This document shows, piece by piece, positions 17,094 through 25,842 of a stretch of DNA of 64,000 nt. The stretch is from Xanthomonas hortorum pv. cynarae. Lineage in GTDB: Bacteria; Pseudomonadota; Gammaproteobacteria; Xanthomonadales; Xanthomonadaceae. Every line of letters begins with the position of its first letter. The first letter of the stretch is position 1. Both the position numbers and the translations under genes were made by a program. The notes under the pieces were generated by a model. It searched no databases, was not told the DNA's origin, and was given only the letters and a program-made list of their open reading frames with translations. The stretch spans positions 1 to 64,000 of the forward strand of contig NZ_MDFM01000021.1 of the NCBI RefSeq assembly GCF_002939985.1, given 5' to 3'.

Positions 17094-17597
17094 TTAAGCC
17101 GGCATCAACCCGCGCTCGCTCAACCAGCGACGCGCGTTTTCCGCATCCTGCTCGAACCATGCACGCGTGGATCCCAGCCGGTACGTATAGCCCCAGATAT
17201 CCATGTCGGTCATCAGGCGCGCGCTGCCCACGCCGGGTAACTGCTCGGCCAGCAGGATCTGCAGATAACAGGTCGCGTCTTCTTCATCCACCGAGTCGGT
17301 GGCATCGGTATGCACGGCGGCACGCTTGTCTTCGGGCAACACGATCAGATGCCCGGCCTCATGCAGCAGCGAATGCACTGGCGTGTCGTCGCGCACGTAG
17401 ACATCGCAACCGATGATGCCGGCCTCCGGCTCGCCCCAGAAACTGCCCGGTATCGGCGCGCCCGCATCCACGCGATGCAGGCGCAGGCCATAACGTGCGA
17501 GCAGGGCGGCGGGTGCATCCAGGCCGATATCCGCCACGCACAACACAGTGGCAGATTCGGAGTCGGAGTCGAATGCGGAAGAAGAATCGATGGTCAC
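17094..17597 (-). CDS. putative zincin-like protein with HEAGH motif
   Basis: Predicted soluble protein of 167 residues, GTG start, no signal peptide. A zinc-protease-like motif, SLLHEAGHLIVLPEDKR, gives His79, Glu80 and His83. DEEDATCYLQILLAEQL follows about 22 residues later with Glu105/Glu106 as a possible third ligand. This arrangement resembles IrrE/ImmA-type zincins, but there is no helix-turn-helix partner domain and overall similarity is weak. It lies downstream of the min operon beyond a terminator, so it is probably a separate unit. Peptidase activity is inference from the motif alone. Confidence 0.7.
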   Translation of the reverse strand: MTIDSSSAFDSDSESATVLCVADIGLDAPAALLARYGLRLHRVDAGAPIPGSFWGEPEAGIIGCDVYVRDDTPVHSLLHEAGHLIVLPEDKRAAVHTDATDSVDEEDATCYLQILLAEQLPGVGSARLMTDMDIWGYTYRLGSTRAWFEQDAENARRWLSERGLMPA

Positions 17598-17624
17598 GCC
17601 GGATAGCTCGCGGTCGGGTCACAC

Positions 17625-17656
17625 GTTAAAACGGCACCGTGCAAACACGGTGCCGT
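17625..17656 (-). terminator. intrinsic terminator of the min operon
   Basis: ACGGCACCGTG (17631-17641) and CACGGTGCCGT (17646-17656) form an 11-bp stem with a 4-nt loop. On the minus strand, after minE, the stem runs into TTTTAACG. Strong hairpin with a short U-tract. Confidence 0.8.
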
Positions 17657-17730
17657 CCAGAGGATGTGGAGTGGCCAACACAACGTCGCGAGCAGCCTGG
17701 CGGTAATCGCAGTCGTTTTGCCAGCCACTC

Positions 17731-17988
17731 TTACTTGTCGCCGTCTTCCGGCAACGCGACCGAAATATCCAGCACGTCGTGCTCGCCGTCCTTGACCAGA
17801 TCAACCCGCACCGCATCGGCATCGATGTTGACGTACTTCTTGATCACTTCCAGCAATTCGCGCTGCAGCAGCGGCAGGTAGTCCGGACCTCCGCGATGGT
17901 TGCGCTCCTGCGCAATGATGATCTGCAGGCGGTTTTTGGCCGTCTCGGCGGTGTTCTTCTTGCTCTTGAGAAAATCGAGCAGGCCCAT
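17731..17988 (-). CDS. minE: cell division topological specificity factor MinE
   Basis: MinE of 85 residues, full length. It begins with the membrane-binding amphipathic segment [12 protein letters not shown]. The MinD-stimulating helix [13 protein letters not shown] comes next, and then the dimerising beta domain. MinE stimulates MinD ATPase and drives pole-to-pole oscillation, so that division occurs at mid-cell. It starts 2 nt after minD, consistent with coupled expression. Confidence 0.97.
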   Translation of the reverse strand: MGLLDFLKSKKNTAETAKNRLQIIIAQERNHRGGPDYLPLLQRELLEVIKKYVNIDADAVRVDLVKDGEHDVLDISVALPEDGDK

Positions 17989-17990
17989 GC

Positions 17991-18800
17991 TTACCCTCCG
18001 AACAGCTTGCTGAAGAAGCCTTTCTTCTCCACGGATGTGAATCGCATCGGGCGGTCTTCGCCCATGATGCGGGCGACCGCGTCGTCGTACGCCATGCCGG
18101 CCGGCGACTCGGCGTCCAGGATCACCGGCTCGCCCTTGTTGGAGGCGTTGAGCACATCGCCGGATTCGGGAATGATGCCGATGGCCTTGAGGCCGAGCAC
18201 TTCTTCCACGTCGGTGATGCTGAGCATTTCGCCACCTTCCACGCGGCCCGGGCTGTAGCGGGTCAGCAGCAGGAACGCAGGAACGGTCTTGCCTTCCTCG
18301 GCCTTGCGGGTCTTGGAATCGAGCAGGCCGATGATGCGGTCCGAGTCGCGGACCGAGGAGACTTCCGGATTGACCACCACCACCGCGCGGTCGGCGAAAT
18401 ACATCGCCAGGAACGCGCCTTTTTCGATGCCGGCCGGCGAATCGCAGACGATGTACTCGAAGCCGTCGGCAACCAGATCCTTGAGTACCTTCTCCACGCC
18501 TTCCTGGGTCAGCGCATCCTTGTCGCGGGTCTGCGAGGCAGCCAGCACGTACAGGTTGTCGAAGCGCTTGTCCTTGATCAGCGACTGCTTGAGCGTGGCT
18601 TCGCCATGCACGACGTTGACGAAGTCGTACACCACGCGCCGCTCGCAGCCCATGATCAGGTCCAGGTTGCGCAGACCGACGTCGAAGTCGATGACGGCGA
18701 CCTTCTTGCCGCGCTTTGCCAGCCCGCAGGCCAGGCTCGCGCTGGTGGTGGTCTTGCCGACGCCGCCCTTGCCGGAGGTGACTACGATGATTTCAGCCAA
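17991..18800 (-). CDS. minD: septum site-determining ATPase MinD
   Basis: ParA/MinD-type ATPase of 269 residues. The deviant Walker A is [13 protein letters not shown] (signature Lys11 and Lys16). CDSPAGIE matches the Walker B region. The C-terminal amphipathic membrane-targeting helix ([11 protein letters not shown]) is intact. ATP-bound MinD dimers sit on the inner membrane and recruit MinC or MinE. It is second in the minCDE order, 36 nt after minC. Confidence 0.97.
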   Translation of the reverse strand: MAEIIVVTSGKGGVGKTTTSASLACGLAKRGKKVAVIDFDVGLRNLDLIMGCERRVVYDFVNVVHGEATLKQSLIKDKRFDNLYVLAASQTRDKDALTQEGVEKVLKDLVADGFEYIVCDSPAGIEKGAFLAMYFADRAVVVVNPEVSSVRDSDRIIGLLDSKTRKAEEGKTVPAFLLLTRYSPGRVEGGEMLSITDVEEVLGLKAIGIIPESGDVLNASNKGEPVILDAESPAGMAYDDAVARIMGEDRPMRFTSVEKKGFFSKLFGG

Positions 18801-18836
18801 AGGATTTCTCCGAAATATTTCAGTGGTTGGGCTGCG

Positions 18837-19583
18837 TCAGTCCAGCGCAGCGATCTTGATCTGATCCTGCTCCAGCCAGACCTGGACGGCCTTGCCACGC
18901 AGTTCCATGGGGACATCGTCCAGCACCTTGTAGTGGCCAGCGATGGCGACCAGTTCGGCGTGGAAATCGCGGCAGAAGATGCGCGCGTCGGGATTGCCTT
19001 GCGCACCGGCCAACGCGCGGCCACGCAGGGTACCGTAGATATGGATGCTGCCGTCGGCGATCACCTCGGCGCCGGCACCCACCGTACTGAGTACGGTCAG
19101 GTCGCAGTTCTCCGCATACAGCTGCTGGCCCGAACGCACCGCGTTGCGTTGCATGCGGCCAGGTGCCGGGCGCACGACAGGCGCGGCGGGTTCGGCGCGT
19201 GCAGGTGGCGGCGGCGGAGGCGGTGGGCTCACCGCAGCGGGTTCGTATTGCGCACGGAACTTGGCCAGCAGCGGCACGCCGAGCTGCTGCGACAGCAGAT
19301 CGATCTCGCTGGTGCCGTAGGCCAATGCAACCGGCAGCACGCCGGCCGCGCGCAGGCCATCCAGCAGCGCCTTGGCGGTGGTCACGTCGGGCAATTGCGA
19401 CAGCCCACCGAAATCCAGGATCACCGCCGCACGCCCGAACAACTTGGGCGCGCGGGTCACCCGTTCCTGCATCTCGCGCAGCAGGCGCGGCACATCCAGC
19501 GTGCGCACGCGCAGATTGGCGATGCCCACCTGGCCGATCTTCAGTTCGCCGGCTTGTTCAAAATCCACATTCACGCTCGCCAC
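18837..19583 (-). CDS. minC: septum formation inhibitor MinC
   Basis: Inhibitor of FtsZ assembly, 248 residues. The N-terminal FtsZ-contacting domain runs to about residue 105. A Pro/Ala-rich linker with a run of eight prolines separates it from the C-terminal beta-helix that binds MinD (SIHIYGTLRGRALAGAQGN, DARIFCRDFHAELVAIAG). The start is GTG at 19583, 3 nt after the upstream GNAT gene stop. The long proline linker is somewhat unusual but keeps frame. Confidence 0.95.
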   Translation of the reverse strand: MASVNVDFEQAGELKIGQVGIANLRVRTLDVPRLLREMQERVTRAPKLFGRAAVILDFGGLSQLPDVTTAKALLDGLRAAGVLPVALAYGTSEIDLLSQQLGVPLLAKFRAQYEPAAVSPPPPPPPPARAEPAAPVVRPAPGRMQRNAVRSGQQLYAENCDLTVLSTVGAGAEVIADGSIHIYGTLRGRALAGAQGNPDARIFCRDFHAELVAIAGHYKVLDDVPMELRGKAVQVWLEQDQIKIAALD

Positions 19584-19586
19584 GCC

Positions 19587-20186
19587 TCAGCTCCCCGTCG
19601 ATGCGTTGTCGGTGGCAGCGGCATGACGCGGCCGGCCGACCCACGGCAACTGCTCGGGCAACTTGCCGCCATAGGTCTCCTTGACCCAGGGATAGCTGCA
19701 CATGTCTTTCATCAGCATGCTGGCGCGCACTTCCACATCGGCCATGGTGTTCTGGCCGACCTCGCGGAAGCCGAAGCTGCCATGGAACAGCAACGCCGCA
19801 TCGGCGCCATGGTCCAGGAACACCTCGCAGGCCAGTTGCGGGTAGCGCAACTCGGTGTAGCTCTGCACATCGGCATAGAACGCACGCCCGACGCCACCAC
19901 CGCGACGGCGGCTGGCGACCACGATGCGGTCGATGTAGAAAAATTCCGGATGACGGTCCCGGAACCAGGCGAAATTGCTGCTGTCATGCGCACTGCCGCT
20001 ACCGAACCCGACCAAGAACCCGGCCAGGTTGCCGTCGCGCTCGGCGACGCGGAAATATTCGGCCTGCTCGTAGAAGCGCTGCAGCTTGTTTGGATCCAGC
20101 GGCAGGATTGCCAGTCCGGCATTGTTGTTCAGGGCCAGGACGGAATCGAGCTCGTGCTCGCGCACGTCGCGGATAACGATCGACAT
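19587..20186 (-). CDS. GNAT-family N-acetyltransferase at the head of the min operon
   Basis: Predicted acetyltransferase of 199 residues. It has the GNAT fold order, with FFYIDRIVVASRRRGGGVGRAFY as the acetyl-CoA pyrophosphate-binding motif A. LLFHGSFGFREVGQ comes near the end of the core domain. The C-terminus ends in a disordered tail (ATDNASTGS). A GGAG ribosome binding site precedes ATG 20186. It is 3 nt from minC, so it is co-transcribed with the division-site genes. Its substrate is unknown; a link to division is inferred from position only. Confidence 0.85.
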   Translation of the reverse strand: MSIVIRDVREHELDSVLALNNNAGLAILPLDPNKLQRFYEQAEYFRVAERDGNLAGFLVGFGSGSAHDSSNFAWFRDRHPEFFYIDRIVVASRRRGGGVGRAFYADVQSYTELRYPQLACEVFLDHGADAALLFHGSFGFREVGQNTMADVEVRASMLMKDMCSYPWVKETYGGKLPEQLPWVGRPRHAAATDNASTGS

Positions 20187-20235
20187 TGGGACTCCGTGGG
20201 GTAACGCTCTCGACCCGAAATCGGATCTGCGTCGG

Positions 20236-20244
20236 ATTATTACA
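20236..20244 (-). promoter_or_regulatory. extended -10 candidate for the GNAT-minCDE operon
   Basis: TGTAATAAT on the minus strand matches an extended -10 (TGn followed by AATAAT), about 50 nt before the GNAT ATG. It is in the AT-richest part of the divergent spacer. No clear -35 was found. Confidence 0.4.
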
Positions 20245-20405
20245 TGCGTGGCCTGAAGCGGCGACCCGGCATGCGCGCTCCGCTGGGCATGCGGACAAGG
20301 AGGCGGCAGCGGCGCGCCGATGTCGGAGTGCAACTTGTTGCCAACGTGCCGATGCATGACTTCCGGCAAGAGGGCAGGGCCGCGCGTTACGCCTAAGATG
20401 CGTAC

Positions 20406-21602
20406 ATGTTGGGATACCTCAGTCATACGCGCGTCCTGCGCTTCGCCGGCCTGTTCACCTGGGCGATGATCGCCATGCCGTTGGTGTACACCTACTGGCC
20501 GGTTGCCGAAGAGGGCGACCACCGCAGCGTGGCCGAAGCCCTGCTGATGTCGGGGTTCTTCGTCGGCTTCGGCGCCAGCTACTTCTGGTTGACCCGCGGT
20601 TTGAACAGCGGCGGCCACGCGCACTGGTACGACCGGCTGATTCTGCTGCTGCTCACCATCTTCGCGCTGGCGGTCAGCTATCTGAGCGGAACCGGGCTGG
20701 GCAGCATTCTGATGATGGTGGCGGCCGGGGTGATCCCCTGGCTGCTGCCGCTGCGCATTGGGGTGGCCTGGCTGGTGCTCAGTCAGCTGGCGGTGCTGCC
20801 GGTGTTCTACTACCTGCGCCCGGACTTCACCCTGTTCGCCGCGCTGATGCAGTCGCTGTTGTACGGCGGCTTTTCGATGTTCATCTTCGTGACCAGCCTG
20901 GTCGCGCGCCAGCAGACCGATGCGCGCGAAGAACAGCGCCGGCTCAATGCCGAACTGCGCGCCACCCGGGCCTTGCTGGCCGAAAGCGCCCGCATCAACG
21001 AGCGCACCCGCATCTCGCGCGAGCTGCACGACCTGCTCGGCCACCACCTCACCGCGCTGAGCCTGAATCTGGAGGTGGCCGGCCACATCACCGAGGGCCA
21101 GGCCAAGGAACACGTGCGCCAGGCGCATACGCTGGCCAAGCTGCTGCTCACCGACGTGCGCGAAGCGGTCAGCCACCTGCGCGACAGCGGCGCCATCGAT
21201 CTGGAATCGGCCTTGCGCCCGCTGGTGACCCAGGTGCCCTCGCTGGACATCCATCTGGACATCGCCCAGCCGCTGACCCTGGACGACCCCGAGCGCGCCC
21301 ACGTGCTGCTGCGCTGTACCCAGGAAATCATCACCAATGCGGTGCGCCATGCCGGTGCGCGCAACCTGTGGATCCAGGTGCGCCGCGATGCCGACACCGT
21401 GCTGATCGACGCCCGCGACGACGGCCACGGCGCCGACACCGTGGCGCCCGGCAACGGGCTGCGCGGCATGCGCGAACGCCTGAACCAGTATGGTGGCCAG
21501 CTCGAGATTCAAACCCGGCGGGGTGACGGCTTCGGCCTGCGCATCTCCGTTCCAGGCGCGCCGGCACTGATGCCTGCGGCCGTGACCCAAGGAGTGTTCT
21601 AG
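20406..21602 (+). CDS. NarL-group sensor histidine kinase
   Basis: Membrane kinase of 398 residues with about six hydrophobic segments in residues 11-167 and little extracytoplasmic sequence, as in DesK/LiaS-like sensors of the membrane state. A coiled helix leads to the HisKA_3 phosphorylation motif RTRISRELHDLLGHHL (His208). The ATPase end has EIITNAVRHAGARN (N box), DARDDGHGAD and GNGLRGMRERL. It is immediately followed, with no spacer, by its response regulator. The stimulus is not known. Confidence 0.9.
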   Translation: MLGYLSHTRVLRFAGLFTWAMIAMPLVYTYWPVAEEGDHRSVAEALLMSGFFVGFGASYFWLTRGLNSGGHAHWYDRLILLLLTIFALAVSYLSGTGLGSILMMVAAGVIPWLLPLRIGVAWLVLSQLAVLPVFYYLRPDFTLFAALMQSLLYGGFSMFIFVTSLVARQQTDAREEQRRLNAELRATRALLAESARINERTRISRELHDLLGHHLTALSLNLEVAGHITEGQAKEHVRQAHTLAKLLLTDVREAVSHLRDSGAIDLESALRPLVTQVPSLDIHLDIAQPLTLDDPERAHVLLRCTQEIITNAVRHAGARNLWIQVRRDADTVLIDARDDGHGADTVAPGNGLRGMRERLNQYGGQLEIQTRRGDGFGLRISVPGAPALMPAAVTQGVF

Positions 21603-22244
21603 ATGATCCGTGTGTGCCTGGTCGACGACCAAACCCTGGTACGCCAGGGCATCCGCTCGCTGCTGGCGCTGGACAACGGCATCGAAGTGGTCGCCGAGGC
21701 CTCCGATGGCAAGCAGGCGGTCGAGCAGATTCCGCAGATTCAGCCCGATGTGGTGCTGATGGACATGCGCATGCCGGTGATGTCCGGGCTGGAGGCGCTG
21801 CAGATGCTCTCGCGCAACGGCACGCTGCCGCCGACGATCATCCTTACCACCTTCGACGACGACCAACTGGTACTGGCCGGGCTCAAGGCCGGCGCCAAGG
21901 GCTATCTGCTCAAGGATGTCTCGCTGGAACAACTGGTCGGCGCGATCCGCACCGTGGCCGGTGGCGGATCGCTGGTGCAGCCGGCGGTGACCCAGCGCCT
22001 GCTGTCGGGCCTGGAACACATGCGCAACGAGTTCGTCAGCCTGGACCGCCCCGACCCGCTGACCGACCGCGAGACAGAGATCCTGCGGCTGATGGCCAGC
22101 GGGTTTTCCAACAAGGAGATCGCCAATTCGCTGGGCGTGGCCGAGGGCACCATCAAGAATCACGTCTCCAACATTCTGTCCAAGCTCGGCGTGCGCGATC
22201 GCACTCGCGCAGTATTGAAGGCCTTCGAGCTGCAGTTGGTCTGA
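21603..22244 (+). CDS. NarL/LuxR-family response regulator
   Basis: Response regulator of 213 residues. The receiver has acidic residues in CLVDDQ, phospho-acceptor Asp54 in VVLMDMRMPVMSG and a conserved Lys in GYLLKDVS. The C-terminal LuxR helix-turn-helix reads LTDRETEILRLMASG, NKEIANSLGVAEGTIKNHV, then SKLGVRDRTRAV. ATG 21603 directly abuts the kinase stop. No target gene is obvious nearby. Confidence 0.92.
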   Translation: MIRVCLVDDQTLVRQGIRSLLALDNGIEVVAEASDGKQAVEQIPQIQPDVVLMDMRMPVMSGLEALQMLSRNGTLPPTIILTTFDDDQLVLAGLKAGAKGYLLKDVSLEQLVGAIRTVAGGGSLVQPAVTQRLLSGLEHMRNEFVSLDRPDPLTDRETEILRLMASGFSNKEIANSLGVAEGTIKNHVSNILSKLGVRDRTRAVLKAFELQLV

Positions 22245-22259
22245 CGGCATCGCCGGGCG

Positions 22260-22296
22260 GCGCCCAATCCCCGTCGGCGCTGAGGGGATTGGGCGC
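22260..22296 (+). terminator. hairpin after the NarL-type two-component operon
   Basis: GCGCCCAATCCCC (22260-22272) pairs with GGGATTGGGCGC up to 22296 across an 11-nt loop. The stem is strong but only a short TTT follows 14 nt later, so this is a probable rather than classical terminator. Confidence 0.5.
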
Positions 22297-22645
22297 GCGG
22301 CGGCGCGTTTCACCCTGCGGGCGTGCCTGATTCACTGCGGTGCGATTCGCTGTGGCGCGTTGCTGTGCATCTGCATGGCAACAGGCTGACGAGCAGGGCG
22401 AATGCGCCATGCCATCGCTGCATCACACACAGGCATCGCGCGATGTGCATGATAGCGGCGCGCAATCCGTCCAAACCCCTGCCTGGATTAGGATTGCGTC
22501 GCTGTGCAACGGCGTGTCTTGCGCTGGATGACACCGCAAGACCGCGCTACCCGTCGCACAACTGAACATCTTTCTCGAAGCCTGCTAGGATGGCGGCTTC
22601 GCTTCACTCAACCCGGCCGTGGGATCGGCCCCGGAGACCTCCTGA
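22297..22645. other. gene-free spacer
   Basis: About 350 nt between the response regulator hairpin and the next gene. I find no coding sequence or RNA gene. The last 60 nt presumably hold the promoter of the SRPBCC gene (TAGGAT near 22587 is a weak -10), with a GGAG ribosome binding site before its ATG. Confidence 0.5.
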
Positions 22646-23821
22646 ATGACCCGTATTATCGAGTTCCTGATCGCCTTGGGGATCGTGGCTGGCCTGTTTG
22701 TCGTAGTGGGCCTGGTGTTGCCCTCGGAGCGGCAGATGTCCGAGAGTGTTGAGACCAACCGCAGAATGACGATTGTTTACGACACCGTGAACAGCTTCCG
22801 TCGTTTCAAGGATTGGAACCCGCTCGTGCTGCGTGACCCCAAGCTCCAGCTGAAGCTGGCCGGCCCTGAAGAGGGCAAGGGTGCACGTATCGAGTACAGC
22901 TCCACCGAAGGTTACATCGGCAAGGGCAGCTGGGAGATCACCAACAGCGTCAAGAACGAGCGTGTTGAGATTTCGATCGACGATCCCACCAAGGGCTACG
23001 ACAAGGTCACCAATTTCACCCTGGTGCCGACCGGCAAGAACAACAAGAACGTCAAGATCACCCAGGACTACAGCGTCAAGTACGGCTGGAACCTGTTCGG
23101 TCGTTATGCCGGCTTGTATGTCAGCCGCCACGTGGGTGACGACCTGAAGTTGGGTCTGTCGCGCCTGGCGACCGCACTGGCCACCGTTCCCAATTTCGAC
23201 TACCGCGCCGAGCTGGATGGCAAGCCGGTGTTGAGCGATCTCAAGATCGTCGATGTGCCGGCCGAGGACCTGTTGGTCGTCACCGCAGGCAACATCGATC
23301 GTGACAACGAGACGATCAAGAAGTCGATCAAGGACAACCAGGAGTGGATCAAGCGGGTGATGGATTCCAACGGCCTCGAGGCTGCGGGTCCGGTGCGCAT
23401 CGTCACCACCGACTTCGCCTCCGACAAGTACGCCTTCGACGTCGTGCAGCCGGTGCGCAAGCGTGCCGGTGCGGCTCCCAAGCCGGATGCGGCCAAGGAC
23501 AAGGACGCTGCCAAGAAGGACGACGCCGCTGCCGCTGCTCCGGTCGATGCAACGCCGGTTGCCGCCACTGGCGAAGAGCTGAAGGTCAATATCCCGACCG
23601 AAGCACCGGTGAAGTACGAGCGCACCAAGGCGCATCGCTCTGCCTATGCAACCTACGCAGGCCACATGGCCGGTCTGGATGCAGTGCGTAGCTCGCTGCG
23701 TGCCTGGTCTGCCACCAACGGCAACGACGTGACCGAGCGTCCGTACGAGTCGTGGAAGGCAGGCGTGGACAAGTCGTTTACGCCGGAAGGTGTCTACGAT
23801 GTTTACTGGGCCATCAAGTAA
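22646..23821 (+). CDS. membrane-anchored SRPBCC (polyketide cyclase-like) protein
   Basis: Protein of 391 residues with an N-terminal membrane anchor (about residues 4-26). A START/SRPBCC-like ligand-binding fold follows, covering roughly residues 35-185 (FRRFKDWNPLV..., IGKGSWEITNS, PTGKNNKNVKI, YAGLYVSRHVGDDLK). The second half resembles a GyrI/effector-binding domain. It is interrupted by an Ala/Lys/Asp-rich low-complexity insert (KPDAAKDKDAAKKDDAAAAA). The anchor would place the ligand domains in the periplasm. Neither ligand nor function is known. Strong expression is suggested by a good ribosome binding site and terminator. Confidence 0.8.
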   Translation: MTRIIEFLIALGIVAGLFVVVGLVLPSERQMSESVETNRRMTIVYDTVNSFRRFKDWNPLVLRDPKLQLKLAGPEEGKGARIEYSSTEGYIGKGSWEITNSVKNERVEISIDDPTKGYDKVTNFTLVPTGKNNKNVKITQDYSVKYGWNLFGRYAGLYVSRHVGDDLKLGLSRLATALATVPNFDYRAELDGKPVLSDLKIVDVPAEDLLVVTAGNIDRDNETIKKSIKDNQEWIKRVMDSNGLEAAGPVRIVTTDFASDKYAFDVVQPVRKRAGAAPKPDAAKDKDAAKKDDAAAAAPVDATPVAATGEELKVNIPTEAPVKYERTKAHRSAYATYAGHMAGLDAVRSSLRAWSATNGNDVTERPYESWKAGVDKSFTPEGVYDVYWAIK

Positions 23822-23853
23822 TCGTTTCACCACGATGAGTTGATCCAGACGAA

Positions 23854-23886
23854 AACGCGCCGCAGCCTTGCGGCGCGTTTTTTTTT
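23854..23886 (+). terminator. intrinsic terminator after the SRPBCC gene
   Basis: AACGCGCCGC (23854-23863) and GCGGCGCGTT (23870-23879) form a 10-bp stem followed by an uninterrupted run of T to 23886. Textbook Rho-independent terminator. Confidence 0.93.
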
Positions 23887-23917
23887 GCGCCACGGCGCTG
23901 CAATGGAGCCTGCCCTC

Positions 23918-24289
23918 ATGTCCCTGCTCGAACGTCGTAAGAAATATCCCTCGCTGCTGGCGTTCTGCGGCGCGTTGCTGGCCGCCATCGCGGTGGGGTT
24001 GTCGGCCTATGCCTCGCATGGCGTGGCCGATGCAGTGCTGCAATCGCGGCTGCAACTGGCGTCGCTGTACGCATTCGGGCATGGCGCCGTCCTGGCCGCG
24101 CTCGGCACCACCGAAACGCGCGCGCTGGGTCGGATCGGTCTGTATCTGCTGTTGATCGGCACGCTGCTGTTTGCCGGCAGCCTGGTCGGCGGCGCGCTGC
24201 TGCAGTGGCCCACCAGCCTGGCGCCGGTTGGCGGGGTCAGCCTGATGCTGGGCTGGGTGGTGCTGGCGATCGGCGCGTTGAGGCGCTGA
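23918..24289 (+). CDS. DUF423 family inner-membrane protein
   Basis: Small membrane protein of 123 residues, the normal size for DUF423 (YgdD-like). It has four hydrophobic segments and the family features of a small-residue-rich first helix (AIAVGLSAYASHG) and GTLLFAGSLVGGALL. The ATG at 23918 is preceded by GGAG at 9 nt, which decides the start over an in-frame ATG at 23903. No molecular function is established for the family. The next gene follows after 2 nt. Confidence 0.85.
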   Translation: MSLLERRKKYPSLLAFCGALLAAIAVGLSAYASHGVADAVLQSRLQLASLYAFGHGAVLAALGTTETRALGRIGLYLLLIGTLLFAGSLVGGALLQWPTSLAPVGGVSLMLGWVVLAIGALRR

Positions 24290-24291
24290 GC

Positions 24292-24966
24292 ATGCCGCGC
24301 CACGCCCGCGGATTCGACGTGGAAGCTGCGTTCGCGCACTTGACCCGGCGCGACCGCGCGTTGGGTGCGTGGATGAAGCGAATCGGCCCGATCGCGCCAC
24401 AGCCGGGTTGGCGCAAGCCGTTCGATCCGGTGGATGCATTGGCGCGCGCGATCCTGTTCCAGCAACTCAGCGGCAAGGCGGCCTCCACGATCGTGGCGCG
24501 GGTGGAAGTGGCGATCGGTGCGCAGCGGTTGCATGCGGATACGCTCGCTCGTATCGACGATGCGGCATTGCGCGCCTGCGGCGTGTCCGGCAACAAGGCG
24601 CTGGCATTGCGCGATCTGGCGCGGCGCGAACTGGAAGGCGAGATTCCCTCGTTACGCAAGCTCGCTTTCATGGAAGACGAAGCGATTGTCGAAGCACTGA
24701 TACCGGTGCGCGGCATCGGCCGCTGGACGGTGGAAATGATGCTGATGTTTCGCCTGGGGCGCCCGGATCTGCTGCCGATCGACGACCTGGGCGTGCGCAA
24801 AGGTGCCCAACGCGTGGACAAGCAGGAGCAGATGCCGACGCCGAAGGAACTGGCCGCACGCGGCGAACGCTGGGGCCCGTATCGCAGCTATGCCGCGTTC
24901 TATCTGTGGAAGATCGCCGACTTCAGCGTGGCGACCAAGGTGCCGACGCCGCGCTCGCAGGAGTAG
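24292..24966 (+). CDS. AlkA-like DNA-3-methyladenine glycosylase (HhH-GPD)
   Basis: Base-excision repair glycosylase of 224 residues in the HhH-GPD superfamily. It removes alkylated purines to start repair. Visible marks are FDPVDALARAILFQQLSGKAA in the first helical domain, then the hairpin IPVRGIGRWTVEMMLMF. The catalytic aspartate lies in LLPIDDLGVRKG, and the domain closes with WGPYRSYAAFYLWK. It lacks the N-terminal beta domain of E. coli AlkA, as shorter bacterial forms do. It is probably translated with the DUF423 gene, since the ATG comes 2 nt after that stop. Confidence 0.9.
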   Translation: MPRHARGFDVEAAFAHLTRRDRALGAWMKRIGPIAPQPGWRKPFDPVDALARAILFQQLSGKAASTIVARVEVAIGAQRLHADTLARIDDAALRACGVSGNKALALRDLARRELEGEIPSLRKLAFMEDEAIVEALIPVRGIGRWTVEMMLMFRLGRPDLLPIDDLGVRKGAQRVDKQEQMPTPKELAARGERWGPYRSYAAFYLWKIADFSVATKVPTPRSQE

Positions 24967-25041
24967 CTCGCGCGCAAGGGTGGCAGACAAGATGGGCGGC
25001 GGTGTCGCGCTGCGTCGCGTGAGGCATGACGCGCGGCCGGC

Positions 25042-25842
25042 TTACGTCGCCGACCAACGCCAGTGCCACGGCTCGTAGACGATGCCATGCGGGTTGTCGC
25101 GCGGATAACTCAGGCGAAAGCCGAACTGCGCGGCATGCGTACGCAACCACGCGAATGCAGGCGTCGCTTCGAAGGCGTCTTCGGCCGGCGGCTCGCCTGG
25201 CGTGCCGATATCCAGTGCATCGCCGCTATGGTGTTCGCTGAAGCCTGGCGCTGCGTTGACAGCCAGAATCTGGGCAAGCGTGAGGCCGCGCGCGAACTTG
25301 CGTTCGAAAATGCCCAGTTGATAGTCGTGACTGCGATAGCCCGAGATCGCATCGAGCAGGATGCCCGTGCGTGCCGCATCGATGCGCATGCGGTGCCAGG
25401 CGCGGGCAGCGCCGTGGCTGAGCCAGAGCGGCCGGCCGAAGCGGTCGCGGCCGGCATGCTGCAGCACGGACGGTTCGGCGATCAGCATCAGGCCGGTCTG
25501 GCTGACGTAATCGTCTTGGGCAATGCTCAACTGCGCCAGACGGCGTTGCAGGCCGTCGACCGGGAGCGTGGTGGCGCGGGGCGGCAGGCGGGGCGTGTCG
25601 GTATCCAGCCGATCCAGCGCCTCATCCAGGCCGGGCTCGCGTGCCAGCCGCGGCACCAGCGGCATCAGTCCCTGCGCCAGTTGCGCAGCCAGATAGCGCC
25701 CATCGCGCTTGCGCCTCAGCAGCCAGTCGGCCTGCGCCAGCACGCGCGCGTCGGCATTGCTGCGCGCCTGCAGAAGGGCGGCTGGCACCAGTTCGATAGC
25801 GCGGGTATTGAGCAGCAGGGTCGGCACGGGACGTATCGGCAT
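25042..25842 (-). CDS. M15-family D-alanyl-D-alanine carboxypeptidase (VanY-like)
   Basis: Zinc peptidase of 266 residues. The C-terminal half carries the VanY/DdpX signature: AISGYRSHDYQ, then PGFSEHHSGDALDIG (His and Asp ligands), then GIVYEPWHWRW (general base Glu and third ligand His). Such enzymes trim peptidoglycan stem peptides. The N-terminal half (to about 110) is an extra helical region I do not recognise. No signal peptide is visible from ATG 25842; a TTG at 25887 would add 15 hydrophobic residues (MPSLAALATSAYPVP) that could matter for export. The start is therefore uncertain. Confidence 0.85.
   Translation of the reverse strand: MPIRPVPTLLLNTRAIELVPAALLQARSNADARVLAQADWLLRRKRDGRYLAAQLAQGLMPLVPRLAREPGLDEALDRLDTDTPRLPPRATTLPVDGLQRRLAQLSIAQDDYVSQTGLMLIAEPSVLQHAGRDRFGRPLWLSHGAARAWHRMRIDAARTGILLDAISGYRSHDYQLGIFERKFARGLTLAQILAVNAAPGFSEHHSGDALDIGTPGEPPAEDAFEATPAFAWLRTHAAQFGFRLSYPRDNPHGIVYEPWHWRWSAT

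Noticed and set aside
20187-22313. Large upstream extension of the GNAT frame over the two-component genes
   Set aside because: It is antisense to a kinase and a regulator with clear motifs; the GNAT start at 20186 has a good ribosome binding site.
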